Counted from the stretch's first letter, positions 26,770-36,018 are shown. The stretch is 64,000 bases of DNA from Chloroflexi bacterium UBA6622 (GCA_002433065.1 DJHK01000001.1:76429-140428); one strand, 5' to 3'. Notes: generated from the letters alone by a model not told the origin. Numbers and translations: made by a program.

Positions 26770-27576
26770 TTATTCGCGAAGAGGCGCCGTCGGTTCTCGC
26801 GTGACAGTCTTTCCAGCTTCACCAGCCACTGTGCAAAACAACGCATGGGTCTTTTCCAGAAGAATGTTGGGATCAATCCCGTCCTCAGAACGAACAACAA
26901 TGTCCACCGGCAAACCATTTTCACGAGACTGTCCCACATAGGCCTTGAGATACGCTGTAGGAATCTCGTTCATCACACGCTGCATAAACGGTGACGTTTC
27001 CGATTCAAACGAGTCAACGTAAACACGTAAACGAGCAGTCTGCGCCGAAAACATATCTTGAATCGCCGGCTGAATGTGGTGAGTAAAACACCCCTCGACC
27101 TCTCGCGGTGGTCCTGGCATCGACCAAATCAAGCTCTTATTAACCTCCGTCGCAAAACACGGCGCCCATCCCACAGGGTTCAAATACAGTGTCGAGGACG
27201 CAGGAATAGACCCCATCTTGATACGCGGAGGCGTCGAGACCTCTTCAACGGTCATCTCCCGACGACGAGCAAAGTCCTCAAGAACCTCCGTAGGGGTGTG
27301 TACCCGGCTACCCGCAACGGCCGCTACAGCATCAACTGTTAGATCGTCTGGGGTCGGACCTAAACCACCGGTTGTAATGATCAACCTCGCATCACGATCA
27401 ACAGCCGCTTGAAGTTCCTCTTTCAACGCCCGTAAATCATCGGCGAGTGCGGTCACCCGTCGAACGTCCCCACCGGCCAGAGTAATCTCACCGGCCAACC
27501 AGTGAGAGTTGGTATCGAGCACTAATCCGGACACGAGTTCCGTCCCAATCGAGAAAATCTCGACTTTGTCATTCAT
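26770..27576 (-). CDS. CinA N-terminal-like (COG1058) molybdopterin-binding-fold protein
   Basis: About 268 aa. The MoCF-type fold has FSIGTELVSGLVLDTNSHWL at the start, TTGGLGPTPDDLTVDAV near residues 68-84, and MPGPPREV around 155. In full CinA this domain has ADP-ribose/pyridine-nucleotide pyrophosphatase activity and is joined to a nicotinamide-nucleotide deamidase. Here the PncC domain is absent, so this is a stand-alone version. The start is ATG at 27576, or TTG two codons earlier. It is 15 bases upstream of the fused aldolase gene and likely co-transcribed; a link between the two activities is not known. Confidence 0.82.
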   Translation of the reverse strand: MNDKVEIFSIGTELVSGLVLDTNSHWLAGEITLAGGDVRRVTALADDLRALKEELQAAVDRDARLIITTGGLGPTPDDLTVDAVAAVAGSRVHTPTEVLEDFARRREMTVEEVSTPPRIKMGSIPASSTLYLNPVGWAPCFATEVNKSLIWSMPGPPREVEGCFTHHIQPAIQDMFSAQTARLRVYVDSFESETSPFMQRVMNEIPTAYLKAYVGQSRENGLPVDIVVRSEDGIDPNILLEKTHALFCTVAGEAGKTVTREPTAPLRE

Positions 27577-27652
27577 AATCAAGGTACCCGAAGTTCAACG
27601 CATCGCATTCTACGGCTGATCACAGAACTTGATGATAGGAGAACTAGAGAAC

Positions 27653-28450
27653 ATGGGCGCAGATTGGTATGCCCAGAGAGGCTTCACAAGCGAGATGGTT
27701 CGGCGCGCGCGCGCTTGGTACCTACAGTTTCTACCCAAACCTGGGGATCTGCTCGATGTGGGCTGTGGTCGTGGCGAGTTTCTGGATGCCGCATCAGAGG
27801 CTAACCATCAAGTCACTGGCGTCGATCATGACCCTTCAATGATTGCTGCTGCCGGCCATCTCAACATTCATGAAAACCACGTGCTGGATTATCTTCAGAC
27901 CACCTCAAACCTTTATGATGCAATTACTGCTTTTCATGTCATAGAACATTTAGAAATTCGGGATGCGTCCGCATTCATCCGCCTTGCGGCCGACAGATTA
28001 CGCCCGGGTGGACGATTGATTATCGCCACACCAAACCCTGGCAGCCTTCCCACCATCACACATGAGTTTTGGCGTGATCCCACTCACGTTAGACCCTATG
28101 ACCGTGAGTTGATCGAATACTTGACGACCACATCCGGACTAACAACCGAATCGGCGGGTGTAAACCCAGAATCTGAACGCGGGTTGCCCGTCAATCTGGA
28201 CGATCTCAGCTTAAGCTCAGTCTCAAAAAGTTTAGAGTCCCGCGATGACGAAAGCCTCGTTTCCCGGTGGGTGGCCGGACGTCTCGCATCATCAAGCTAC
28301 GCCAAAAACCTTGAACGTAGCCTTCATGAAACAACCGACGGTCTTTTGCATACCCGCCAAGAACTTGACCGAATAGCTGGCCTGCTTCGACGCTTTTTAG
28401 AGGTGGCCTATGAACCATCCGAGATCTATGTAGTGGCTCAAAACTGTTAG
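27653..28450 (+). CDS. class I SAM-dependent methyltransferase
   Basis: 265 aa from the preferred ATG; an in-frame ATG at 27629 is possible but an AGGAG lies between the two. SAM motif I is DVGCGRGEFLDAA near residue 35, an acidic motif II is VTGVDHD, and post-I AFHVIEHLE and LRPGGRLIIATPNPGS follow, all typical of UbiG/Methyltransf_11 proteins. The C-terminal third (after residue 190) contains a helical, possibly coiled-coil region. The gene converges with the LCP gene, overlapping it by four bases. Such proteins beside LCP enzymes sometimes act on envelope sugars, but nothing here fixes the substrate. Confidence 0.85.
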   Translation: MGADWYAQRGFTSEMVRRARAWYLQFLPKPGDLLDVGCGRGEFLDAASEANHQVTGVDHDPSMIAAAGHLNIHENHVLDYLQTTSNLYDAITAFHVIEHLEIRDASAFIRLAADRLRPGGRLIIATPNPGSLPTITHEFWRDPTHVRPYDRELIEYLTTTSGLTTESAGVNPESERGLPVNLDDLSLSSVSKSLESRDDESLVSRWVAGRLASSSYAKNLERSLHETTDGLLHTRQELDRIAGLLRRFLEVAYEPSEIYVVAQNC

Positions 28451-29574
28451 GACGGAACTACAGGGCGATCAACTGGCGGAGACATCGTCTCAACTTCCCT
28501 CATTTTGCCAGCTACATAACTGTGCACGAGCGGAACATTGGGAAGCAGCACATATTTGCCCTTGTCATCAATGAACGGTGGAGCTTCTTTGTAGGTAAGC
28601 CCTCCTTGGACAAGCCGATCTGTCCCAATGGAGAGAATCAACTTGGCCATAGATGGAACTACATCCAGCGGAAGATTGGACTCAAACGCATTGTTTAGTT
28701 CGTGCACCAAACTCGGAGAATCAATGATTCTCTGTGGCGATAGTGCCTGTTGTGCCAGCGCTACAACCACCTGCCGCTGTCGCTCGTCCCGACCGAAATT
28801 TCCAATGTTTCGACGAGAACGTATGTAACGAAGCGCCGTGTCACCATCAAGGCGTTGGGTCCCAGCCTTAAGACTAAACGGCTCAAAACCAGTGTCCGTA
28901 GCATTGGGATAGCCAGAATCATAGATGTCTTTAAGAACATCTACTTCGACTCCCCCAACAAAGTCAACAAGTCGACGAAATCCACTGAAATCCATCGTTA
29001 TCCAATAATCCGCCTGCACACCAAGAAGATCACTTACCTGCTGGAGCAGGACGTCAGGGCCATCACTCTGCCAGACCTGATTTATGCGCCGGGCATTCGT
29101 TCGACAATTAGCTATGCATATGTCGCGTGGAACCGATATAAGCGTTGCCGAATGGGTTTGAGGATCAACCCGTACTAGAACTATGGCGTCCGTCCGACCA
29201 CCCGGCTCACCCGGCCTCCGATCTAAACCTAAAAACAAAATTCCAAACGGTTTGTCCTGAGGCCAATCCGGAACAATATCCAAAGGATTAGGCGTCTTCT
29301 CCGGTTCAGGCGTGCTTTCAGCCTCTGAAGCAACGGCGAACCTCGCTTGAGCAGGACCTGGCGCCTCTCGCACTGGGACTGGTCCACTCTGTCCCTGTCT
29401 CGGAACCGCCACCGTCTGGACCGCTTGCACCACCGGCTGAGCATCAACCGACGACCGCCGCCACACCAGAACGCCTAATGCGGAAACTATGACAAATACC
29501 ACCAACGCTGACGCAAGGCTGAGAAGTTCAGCCGTGCGCACACGTTGTGCACGATCAGACGAACTTTGTTTCAT
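28447..29574 (-). CDS. LytR-CpsA-Psr (LCP) family cell-wall protein
   Basis: 375 aa. A cytoplasmic start of about 13 residues is followed by a transmembrane helix (about 14-36) and a proline-rich linker to residue 95. The LCP domain then begins with FGILFLGLDRRPGEPGGRTD, TLISVPRDICI, and a later ALRYIRSRRN segment; the Arg and Asp residues match the pyrophosphate-binding site of LCP phosphotransferases. These enzymes attach glycopolymers to peptidoglycan outside the membrane, so the cell probably has a wall with an attached polymer. The gene is monocistronic, with a 217-base divergent spacer to the next oxidoreductase. Confidence 0.92.
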   Translation of the reverse strand: MKQSSSDRAQRVRTAELLSLASALVVFVIVSALGVLVWRRSSVDAQPVVQAVQTVAVPRQGQSGPVPVREAPGPAQARFAVASEAESTPEPEKTPNPLDIVPDWPQDKPFGILFLGLDRRPGEPGGRTDAIVLVRVDPQTHSATLISVPRDICIANCRTNARRINQVWQSDGPDVLLQQVSDLLGVQADYWITMDFSGFRRLVDFVGGVEVDVLKDIYDSGYPNATDTGFEPFSLKAGTQRLDGDTALRYIRSRRNIGNFGRDERQRQVVVALAQQALSPQRIIDSPSLVHELNNAFESNLPLDVVPSMAKLILSIGTDRLVQGGLTYKEAPPFIDDKGKYVLLPNVPLVHSYVAGKMREVETMSPPVDRPVVPS

Positions 29575-29791
29575 TGATAAAAAAACCAGTAGCTAAAGAC
29601 ATGCAGATAAAGACATTATGTCGAGCTAGGTGCCCACTATACGTCACAGATTGTATGTAGCTAGCAAAAATAAAGGGCGTTCAACTGATACATCGTAAAG
29701 ACTGATAAAACGTTACGTATGTTCGGTCAGCCGCGCCCATCGAAGACACGATAGGCTTGAGCTGGTCAACCAAGTCAGTAGGGTCTCGACC

Positions 29792-30754
29792 TTGCGTGTC
29801 GCAATCATTGGGTATGGAGCTATCGGCCGTCTTGTGGGTAAAGCTCTACAAAACAACTCACCGTTCACTGTAACTCGAGTTGTTGATCGGAATGCTGAAG
29901 CAGCTGAAGCTGGCGCTCGAGACATGAACATATCGGCCTGGAGTCAGGACCCAGCAGACGCTTTCAGATTTTCTGACGTTGACGCAGTTGTGATCGCCAC
30001 TCCCCATGCCGACCATGCTGAATTAACCACGTCAGCTCTGTACCACCGGAAACATGTCTTCTTACAACCACCCGTTGCGCTTCGATCTCCAGAAGCGGCT
30101 CGAATCTTGGCGATGGCAAGACATTCAGGCCTAGTGGTAGCCATGGATTACTGGGCACGGGCTGCTCCAGCAATAAGATTCGCCCGCGGGAAAATTCCCA
30201 GACCCACATTTATACAAATAGAAAGCATCGTCGATCCTCTAAAAAAGACGTGGGCAGGTGAGGCTGCCCATGGTGGCGTGCTTGCCTACACCGGCAACCA
30301 CGCCCTTGATCTCGCATGCTACCTCGCAGCATCGAAGCCAATTCATGTTCAAGCCTCCGGCGGGAGACATACTCGACGGTCTGGACTAGCCGACACTATC
30401 TCCGGCGCCATACGTTTTGCGAACGGATCTCTTGCCCGTGTGATCGTGGGAGAGTTCGGTCATAGCCAAACGTTTTCTAGTTGGCGGCTGCTAACTGCTG
30501 ATGCCATCGGGACCGTGACCGCTACCGATAACCTACGCAAGGCTTCTTCCTTCGAAAACGGCCGATACACCTCCACTACTAAATGTGAGGGGCTTGCTCG
30601 TGACGACTCATTCACACGATCGCTCACTGCGTTTGCGAACGCAGTGGCCGGAAATGGGAGACCATTGGCTGACATTACTGACGGAGCCAGAGCTGTTCAA
30701 TTAGCAGATGCTATGTACGAAGCCTTGGTTTCTGGTAACCGCATCAAACTGTAG
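29792..30754 (+). CDS. Gfo/Idh/MocA-family oxidoreductase lacking the EKP lysine
   Basis: 320 aa. The N-terminal Rossmann fold is clear (VAIIGYGAIGRLVGKAL, VVDRNAEA, VVIATPHADH), and the C-terminal half has GGVLAYTGNHALDLACYL with the usual His near the substrate. At the position of the family's EKP motif the sequence reads LQPPVALRS, so the general acid Lys is replaced by Pro. That could mean altered chemistry or a non-dehydrogenase role. The start is TTG at 29792, preceded by no strong ribosome site. Alone between divergent and convergent neighbours, its substrate is not indicated. Assignment to the superfamily is confident. Confidence 0.8.
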   Translation: MRVAIIGYGAIGRLVGKALQNNSPFTVTRVVDRNAEAAEAGARDMNISAWSQDPADAFRFSDVDAVVIATPHADHAELTTSALYHRKHVFLQPPVALRSPEAARILAMARHSGLVVAMDYWARAAPAIRFARGKIPRPTFIQIESIVDPLKKTWAGEAAHGGVLAYTGNHALDLACYLAASKPIHVQASGGRHTRRSGLADTISGAIRFANGSLARVIVGEFGHSQTFSSWRLLTADAIGTVTATDNLRKASSFENGRYTSTTKCEGLARDDSFTRSLTAFANAVAGNGRPLADITDGARAVQLADAMYEALVSGNRIKL

Positions 30755-30790
30755 ATAGAGATTAGGTCGGCCAACCGAAATCCGTTAGCA

Positions 30791-31630
30791 TCAACCAGTT
30801 GTGGCGTTAGCCGCAGAAACCGATGCAACGTCACCACCAGCAAATCCGCAGAACGCTTCGTAATCAATTAGCTCAGTGATAGTCGGATCATCACCACAAA
30901 CGGGACACGCAGGATCTCTTCTAAGCTTTAGCTCCCTAAACTCCATATGTAACGCATCAATTACCAAGAGCCTACCAACCAAGGTTGAACCGACGCCCAC
31001 CACAAGCTTGGAGACTTCAGTAGCTTGAATTAGTCCCACCAATCCAGGAAGAACCCCAAGCACACCGGCTTCTGAACAACTTGGTGCCATCTCCGGAGGG
31101 GGAGGGGCCGGATACAGGCATCTGTAACACCCCTGGCCAGGCTCGAACACAGTAGCCATGCCCTCAAAGCGAAGCACACTTCCATCAACCAACGGCCGTC
31201 TTAAGAAGTATGCAGCATCGTTAATCAAATATCTCGTTGGAAAGTTGTCGCAGCCATTCACAACTACGTCGTACGACCGAATGACATCCAACGCGTTTTC
31301 GGACGTTAACGCCACATCGTGCCGAACCACTGTGACGTCCGGATTAAGACTTGTCAGCGTACGTTCTGCCGACTCCGTCTTCGCCATCCCAACCCGATCG
31401 TCTTGGTGAAGAATCTGTCGCTGCAAGTTCGATCGATCCACCGTATCGAAATCCACGATGCCAAGCGTGCCAACACCAGCTGCCGCAAGGTAGTACAGAA
31501 CAGGAGAGCCCAGACCACCGGCGCCGACAACCAAAACCTTGGCATCAAGAAGCTTGGCCTGCCCAACAGCACCGACCTCAGGAAGCAACATATGTCGGCT
31601 ATAACGCTGAACTTGCTCAACAGTAAACAC
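30791..31630 (-). CDS. MoeB/ThiF-type E1-like adenylyltransferase
   Basis: 279 aa. It would adenylate the C-terminal Gly of a small sulfur-carrier protein (MoaD, ThiS or CysO type). GAGGLGSPVLYYLAAAGVG is the nucleotide loop, DFDTVDRSNLQRQ the acidic segment, and CYRC plus CPVC supply four zinc Cys. The protein ends after IDYEAFC with a short tail and lacks the C-terminal rhodanese domain seen in MOCS3/MoeZ. A separate rhodanese gene lies 26 bases upstream in the same operon, so the pair may do the work of the fused enzyme. No sulfur-carrier gene is visible nearby. Confidence 0.92.
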   Translation of the reverse strand: MFTVEQVQRYSRHMLLPEVGAVGQAKLLDAKVLVVGAGGLGSPVLYYLAAAGVGTLGIVDFDTVDRSNLQRQILHQDDRVGMAKTESAERTLTSLNPDVTVVRHDVALTSENALDVIRSYDVVVNGCDNFPTRYLINDAAYFLRRPLVDGSVLRFEGMATVFEPGQGCYRCLYPAPPPPEMAPSCSEAGVLGVLPGLVGLIQATEVSKLVVGVGSTLVGRLLVIDALHMEFRELKLRRDPACPVCGDDPTITELIDYEAFCGFAGGDVASVSAANATTG

Positions 31631-31656
31631 AGAGGTCCTCCCTTGAACCAGTATCT

Positions 31657-31998
31657 TTAATGGTCTGCCGGTGGATCTTCGGTGTCATAGCCAGCCTCAG
31701 CCCACGCAGTCATACCGCCTTGCATGTTGTAGGCATCAACCACATTCATCGCCTTAGCCATCTGGGTAGCCACACCACTTGTCTGACCAATGTTGCATAT
31801 AAACAGAACAGGTTTACCTGTGGGAATTACAGTCGCCGGTTGCGCCAAGATCTCCTCAAGCGGAACATATTCAGCACCCGGCATCGCGGGCGCCTGGAAC
31901 TGGCTTCTAACGTCCACAACACGAACCTCGCCGCTATCAATCATCTCCTTAGCCTTGTGAACATCAACCTCAAAATCAGGTGCGTCTGGCAAAGCCAT
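31657..31998 (-). CDS. rhodanese-domain sulfurtransferase
   Basis: 113 aa, one rhodanese domain. VRVVDVRSQFQAPAMPGAEYVPLEEI gives the conserved Asp-Val-Arg segment and the GAEYVPL core in turn, and the active loop FICNIGQTSGVA contains one Cys in the right place, though with a longer, less basic loop than the common CRSGxRS. It probably carries a persulfide from a donor to the MoeB-like enzyme encoded 26 bases downstream. The C-terminal MQGGMTAWAEAGYD segment is typical. It is the first gene of a two-gene operon. Confidence 0.9.
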   Translation of the reverse strand: MALPDAPDFEVDVHKAKEMIDSGEVRVVDVRSQFQAPAMPGAEYVPLEEILAQPATVIPTGKPVLFICNIGQTSGVATQMAKAMNVVDAYNMQGGMTAWAEAGYDTEDPPADH

Positions 31999-32161
31999 TG
32001 TCGGCTTATCCCATCATCAAAGTGCTAATGATTAAGCATCCCGCTACAGTCGGCGCGCGTCAATGGCCAATATTGATTTTCTTGTTTCGGCCCATGGTTT
32101 ATTCAGAAATCACCTCACCGACGCTATGATCCGCCCTAGTACCTAACAAACGGCTATCTTT

Positions 32162-33634
32162 GTGGAACACACCGAATTCGCCGCGCGCATCGAGAACCTT
32201 CGTGAAGGTCTGGTCAAAACCATGTTCGTGCCCGAACACAGCACCGACCAGATCATTGATCATCTTGTAATCCGTGAGAACCAAATACTCACTGAGCAAG
32301 TTTCCTATGGACCGAGGCCAATCCTATGCCTTGTCGGACCACAAGGTGTAGGGAAGTCGCGACTCGCCAAATATATTGGTACGCATCTTGGGCGAGACGT
32401 TCAAACCGCGGAACTCGGCCGCCTCACATCGCCTGATGAACTGTTTGGTAGTGCCGATCGTCCTGGAATCATCAAGCAAGCCGTCAGTCAACTCCACAAC
32501 ACCTCCGGTGCACTAGTGCTACAGAATGTCGATGCTCTTGAAGAGGACTGGAGACCTTCGCCAACCACCTTTTTACAGAAATTAAGTCAGCTTCAAACGC
32601 TCGAAAAATTTGATGATGGCTCTTCAAATAATCCGATTGATCTGTCACAGGTCCTCTTCATAGCCACCGGGAGATGGCTATCAGAATCTACGCATGGGAG
32701 GACACTCGAATATCTTGACGTAGTCGAAATTAATGGCCACTTGGATGACGACAAAATCAAAATCGCCCGCGACACACTGCTCCCATCTATCCTGCAGGAA
32801 TACTGTTTCTCACCTGAAGCGGTTCGGCTGGACGAAGACACAATCGGAACTTTGATCCGCAGTTACACAGAAGAACCCGGCACCGTTACGCTCGAGCAAC
32901 TGCTCAGGCTTATCGTCCAGAGGTCCATTACGAAAGAGCTTCCCATCAGGCCGGAAGTCCCCATTTTGGTCACTGTTGAGGAGGTCGCAAAGATCATCGG
33001 CCGACCACGTTCGCGTTCGGGGTCTCGTCGGCGTCGTCGAGATGTGCCCGGTCTCACCTTTGGATCAGTAGTAACACCAACGGGAGGCCTGCTAGATGAC
33101 ATCGAAGCCGTCCAAATGCCTGGAACTGGAAAGATCAGGGTCTTCGAAAATTGGGGGGGGCAGATCCCTTCCAGCACCCGCCTTAAGTCCGATCACCGAA
33201 CTGTGTGGGGATCATATGAACAGCCGTATGAGGTCCTTGAGTCATATATCAGGTCCCACTTGTCAGACCTTGGTATCTCAACTAGGTCACTCGAAGAATT
33301 CGATGTCCACATCTCAGTACCAAGCAATCCGCAGCCTCAAGATGTTGGCTCCCTCGCCATCGCAGCCACGATAGCGACAGCCTCGGTCCTTCTCGACCGA
33401 GCGGTGGACACCGAGGTTCTTGCCATCGGTGGAATGACCGGCCATGGTCGAATTCTTAGGACCTATGGGACCGGAGCAAAGATACTTGCCGCGCATAGGG
33501 GAGGTATTCGTCGAATCCTGCTGCCTCGGGAGAATGAGCATGAACTGAGAAACATCCCTGAAGTTCTACACGATGCAATCACATTTATTCCGGTGGATGA
33601 TGTTGGCCAAGCTATAGCAGTAGCCCTCCGATAG
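32162..33634 (+). CDS. Lon-like protease with a degenerate AAA+ module
   Basis: 490 aa; it lacks the Lon N-terminal substrate domain. Walker A is intact (GPQGVGKS, 59-66), but the Walker B acidic pair is replaced (LVLQNVDALE, about 118-127), sensor 1 Asn is lost (IATGRW, from 167), the arginine-finger segment reads GRTLEYLDVV, and the sensor 2 Arg is gone (GTVTLEQLL). A basic linker (RPRSRSGSRRRRR, 281-293) leads to the protease domain, where Ser397 (PQDVGSLAI) and Lys440 (GTGAKILAAHR) match the Lon dyad. It is therefore likely an active peptidase with little or no ATP hydrolysis, in concept like LonC-type proteins. GTG start at 32162; monocistronic. Confidence 0.82.
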   Translation: MEHTEFAARIENLREGLVKTMFVPEHSTDQIIDHLVIRENQILTEQVSYGPRPILCLVGPQGVGKSRLAKYIGTHLGRDVQTAELGRLTSPDELFGSADRPGIIKQAVSQLHNTSGALVLQNVDALEEDWRPSPTTFLQKLSQLQTLEKFDDGSSNNPIDLSQVLFIATGRWLSESTHGRTLEYLDVVEINGHLDDDKIKIARDTLLPSILQEYCFSPEAVRLDEDTIGTLIRSYTEEPGTVTLEQLLRLIVQRSITKELPIRPEVPILVTVEEVAKIIGRPRSRSGSRRRRRDVPGLTFGSVVTPTGGLLDDIEAVQMPGTGKIRVFENWGGQIPSSTRLKSDHRTVWGSYEQPYEVLESYIRSHLSDLGISTRSLEEFDVHISVPSNPQPQDVGSLAIAATIATASVLLDRAVDTEVLAIGGMTGHGRILRTYGTGAKILAAHRGGIRRILLPRENEHELRNIPEVLHDAITFIPVDDVGQAIAVALR

Positions 33635-33670
33635 ATTTTTGCGTTATCTGAATCCCAGACTAGGGAAACA

Positions 33671-34552
33671 CTACCCAGCGAATTCGTTAGGCATCTGTCC
33701 CGTCACCCCAGGCGTGAACCTATATAGGCTGCCAGCATCCGGCTCGGCGGCTTCAGATATTCCTCGTGCAGCCGTCGTGACATAAAGATCCTCCAAACCC
33801 GACCCACCAAACCCACAACTTGACGTCTGGCTCACCGGGAACCGAAACACCTCACGAGGCGTACCGTCTGGCGCATAGCAGGCAATACGTGCACCTCCCC
33901 ACATAGCAACCCACAGGTCTCCCTGCGCGTCAACGGTCATTCCGTCAGGCAAACCTATAGCAGCGTCCACCTCAATCAACGTCCTTCGGTTTTGAACTGA
34001 GCCCGTATCAAGATCAAAATCAAACACATCCACCGTCTGACTACGCGAATCAATGAAGTACATCAAGCAATCATCGGGGCTCCAATCAATCCCATTCGAA
34101 ATTGATACCCCCTCAACCATCTGCACCACCTGCAAATCGGGATCGAGGCGATAGAGAGAGCCCAGACCAGAAGGCCCCGCCTCGTCGTAAGCCATCGTGC
34201 CAGCCCAAAACCGACCACGTCGGTCGCATTTACCGTCGTTCATACGCATAGCCGTGTTGTCATGCTCAACCCCGACCAGAAGCGACTGGGTACCATCAAG
34301 ATCCAGGCCACGAAATCCATCTTCCGCGGCGAGCACCAATCCGCCACTGGCCCGAACGGCCACCGCTCCAACGTGAACGCCCGTCTGTATTGTGGTGTTT
34401 TGGCCTGTAGCCGGATCATACCGATGAATCGCAGAACCAGTGATATCCACCCAAACAAGAGTTTGGGTCTTTGGATCCCAAATTGGCCCCTCACCAACTT
34501 CAGCACGCATCTTGACAACAAGTTCAGGAACTTCAGGTTTCATGCATCGCAT
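33671..34552 (-). CDS. SMP-30/gluconolactonase-family protein
   Basis: 293 aa, a six-bladed beta-propeller. The metal and active-site regions read EGPIWDPKTQTLVWVDI near the start, NDGKCDRRGRFWAGTM in the middle, ISNGIDWSPDD, and GLPDGMTVDAQGDLWVAMWGG, all close to SMP-30/regucalcin lactonases. It would hydrolyse an aldonolactone, as in oxidative sugar catabolism, which fits the many sugar dehydrogenases here. Start at ATG 34552 or ATG 34543; neither has a strong ribosome site. It diverges from enolase over 167 bases. Confidence 0.88.
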   Translation of the reverse strand: MRCMKPEVPELVVKMRAEVGEGPIWDPKTQTLVWVDITGSAIHRYDPATGQNTTIQTGVHVGAVAVRASGGLVLAAEDGFRGLDLDGTQSLLVGVEHDNTAMRMNDGKCDRRGRFWAGTMAYDEAGPSGLGSLYRLDPDLQVVQMVEGVSISNGIDWSPDDCLMYFIDSRSQTVDVFDFDLDTGSVQNRRTLIEVDAAIGLPDGMTVDAQGDLWVAMWGGARIACYAPDGTPREVFRFPVSQTSSCGFGGSGLEDLYVTTAARGISEAAEPDAGSLYRFTPGVTGQMPNEFAG

Positions 34553-34719
34553 CCATGGAAATGCCCTGTTGCCTACATTCTAAATACCTACAGGCCTAGA
34601 TCGATCGCTACCAAGCCCTACGCTTACACATCCAGCACCTAGAAACCGCCACCAGGGAGCTCTCGCTCGTATACTTCGGGTCCATCCCCGTCTTGCTCCC
34701 CTTAATTCGGAGTCCTTTT

Positions 34720-36018
34720 GTGACCTTAATATCCAGAGTTGCCGCCCGCGAAGTTCTCGACTCACGTGGGAACCCAACAGTTGAGGTCGAAGTCGCCCTT
34801 GATAGCGGTGGTTTCGGGCGTGCCATCGTTCCTTCTGGGGCATCTACCGGCGAGCATGAAGCCCATGAGCTTCGAGACCAGGATGCAAACCGATATCGAG
34901 GCCGAGGCGTCCTTTCCGCCGTATCTAATGTGACCGAGACCATCGCGCTTGAAGTCGAGGGCGAAGACGCCACAAACCAAGCAGCCATTGATGCCCGGCT
35001 GCTCGCGCTTGACGGTACCCCTAACAAGACCTCCCTAGGTGCCAACGCCATCCTCGGTGTGTCGTTAGCAATTGCCCGCGCGGCCGCAGATGGTGTCGGG
35101 CTTCCTCTTTACCGATACATCGGTGGACCTGGTGCTACGACTCTCCCAGTACCCATGTTCAACATCATGAACGGCGGACGTCACGCCTCGGGAAGCACCG
35201 ATTTCCAAGAATTCATGGTGATGCCGGTAACAGCTGGAACATTTGCTGAATCGCTCCGGATTGCCGTTGAGATCTACCACCAACTCCATGATGTGCTCAC
35301 TGATGCTGGGCATGGCACGACGGTGGGTGACGAAGGTGGCTTCGCTCCGAGTCTCGGATCAAACGCCGTTGCCTTTGAAGTCATTCTGGAGGCAATTAAC
35401 CGCGCTGGTTATGTCCCGGGAAAAGACGTCTACCTTGCAATTGACGCTGCGGCCTCTGAGCTCATGAACGATGCTGGTGACTATGTGCTTGCACAGGAAG
35501 ACCGGACTCTAACAACATCTGAATTGATTGAACTCTGGAGCGAATGGGCTGATCGATTTCCAATCATCTCGATCGAGGATGGTCTTGGGGAGAACGACTG
35601 GGATGGATGGAGCGCCTTGACCGAAGCTATAGGGGACAAGGTTCAATTAGTCGGTGACGACTTACTGGTCACCAACACAAACCGACTGCGAGAAGCGATT
35701 GCTCGGCAGGCAGGCAATTCAATATTGATCAAAGTCAACCAGATCGGGTCATTGACCGAAACACTAGAAGCCATCGATATGGCCCATCGTGCCGGCTTTA
35801 CGTCCGTGATTTCCCATCGATCCGGAGAAACCGAGGACACAACAATTGCGGATCTGGCAGTCGCGACTAATGCTGGCCAGATCAAGACCGGTGCTCCAGC
35901 GCGCACAGATCGAGTAGCTAAGTACAATCAACTTCTCCGGATCGAAGACGATCTCGGCGAAGCTGGCCGATATGCCGGCTCGCGCGCATTCACTCAGATT
36001 AAGCGGATCTGGACGTGA
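34720..36018 (+). CDS. eno: enolase (phosphopyruvate hydratase)
   Basis: 432 aa. It interconverts 2-phosphoglycerate and phosphoenolpyruvate in glycolysis. The N-terminal REVLDSRGNPTVEVEV, GAILGVSLA, the metal Asp in ISIEDGL, GDDLLVTN, and SHRSGETEDTTIADL are all present, with GAPARTDRVAKYNQLLRIE near the end. The start is GTG at 34720, seven bases after GGAG; an upstream in-frame codon at 34693 gives a non-conserved extension. Its stop overlaps the larB start as GTGA, which joins a glycolytic gene to nickel-cofactor genes. Confidence 0.97.
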   Translation: MTLISRVAAREVLDSRGNPTVEVEVALDSGGFGRAIVPSGASTGEHEAHELRDQDANRYRGRGVLSAVSNVTETIALEVEGEDATNQAAIDARLLALDGTPNKTSLGANAILGVSLAIARAAADGVGLPLYRYIGGPGATTLPVPMFNIMNGGRHASGSTDFQEFMVMPVTAGTFAESLRIAVEIYHQLHDVLTDAGHGTTVGDEGGFAPSLGSNAVAFEVILEAINRAGYVPGKDVYLAIDAAASELMNDAGDYVLAQEDRTLTTSELIELWSEWADRFPIISIEDGLGENDWDGWSALTEAIGDKVQLVGDDLLVTNTNRLREAIARQAGNSILIKVNQIGSLTETLEAIDMAHRAGFTSVISHRSGETEDTTIADLAVATNAGQIKTGAPARTDRVAKYNQLLRIEDDLGEAGRYAGSRAFTQIKRIWT

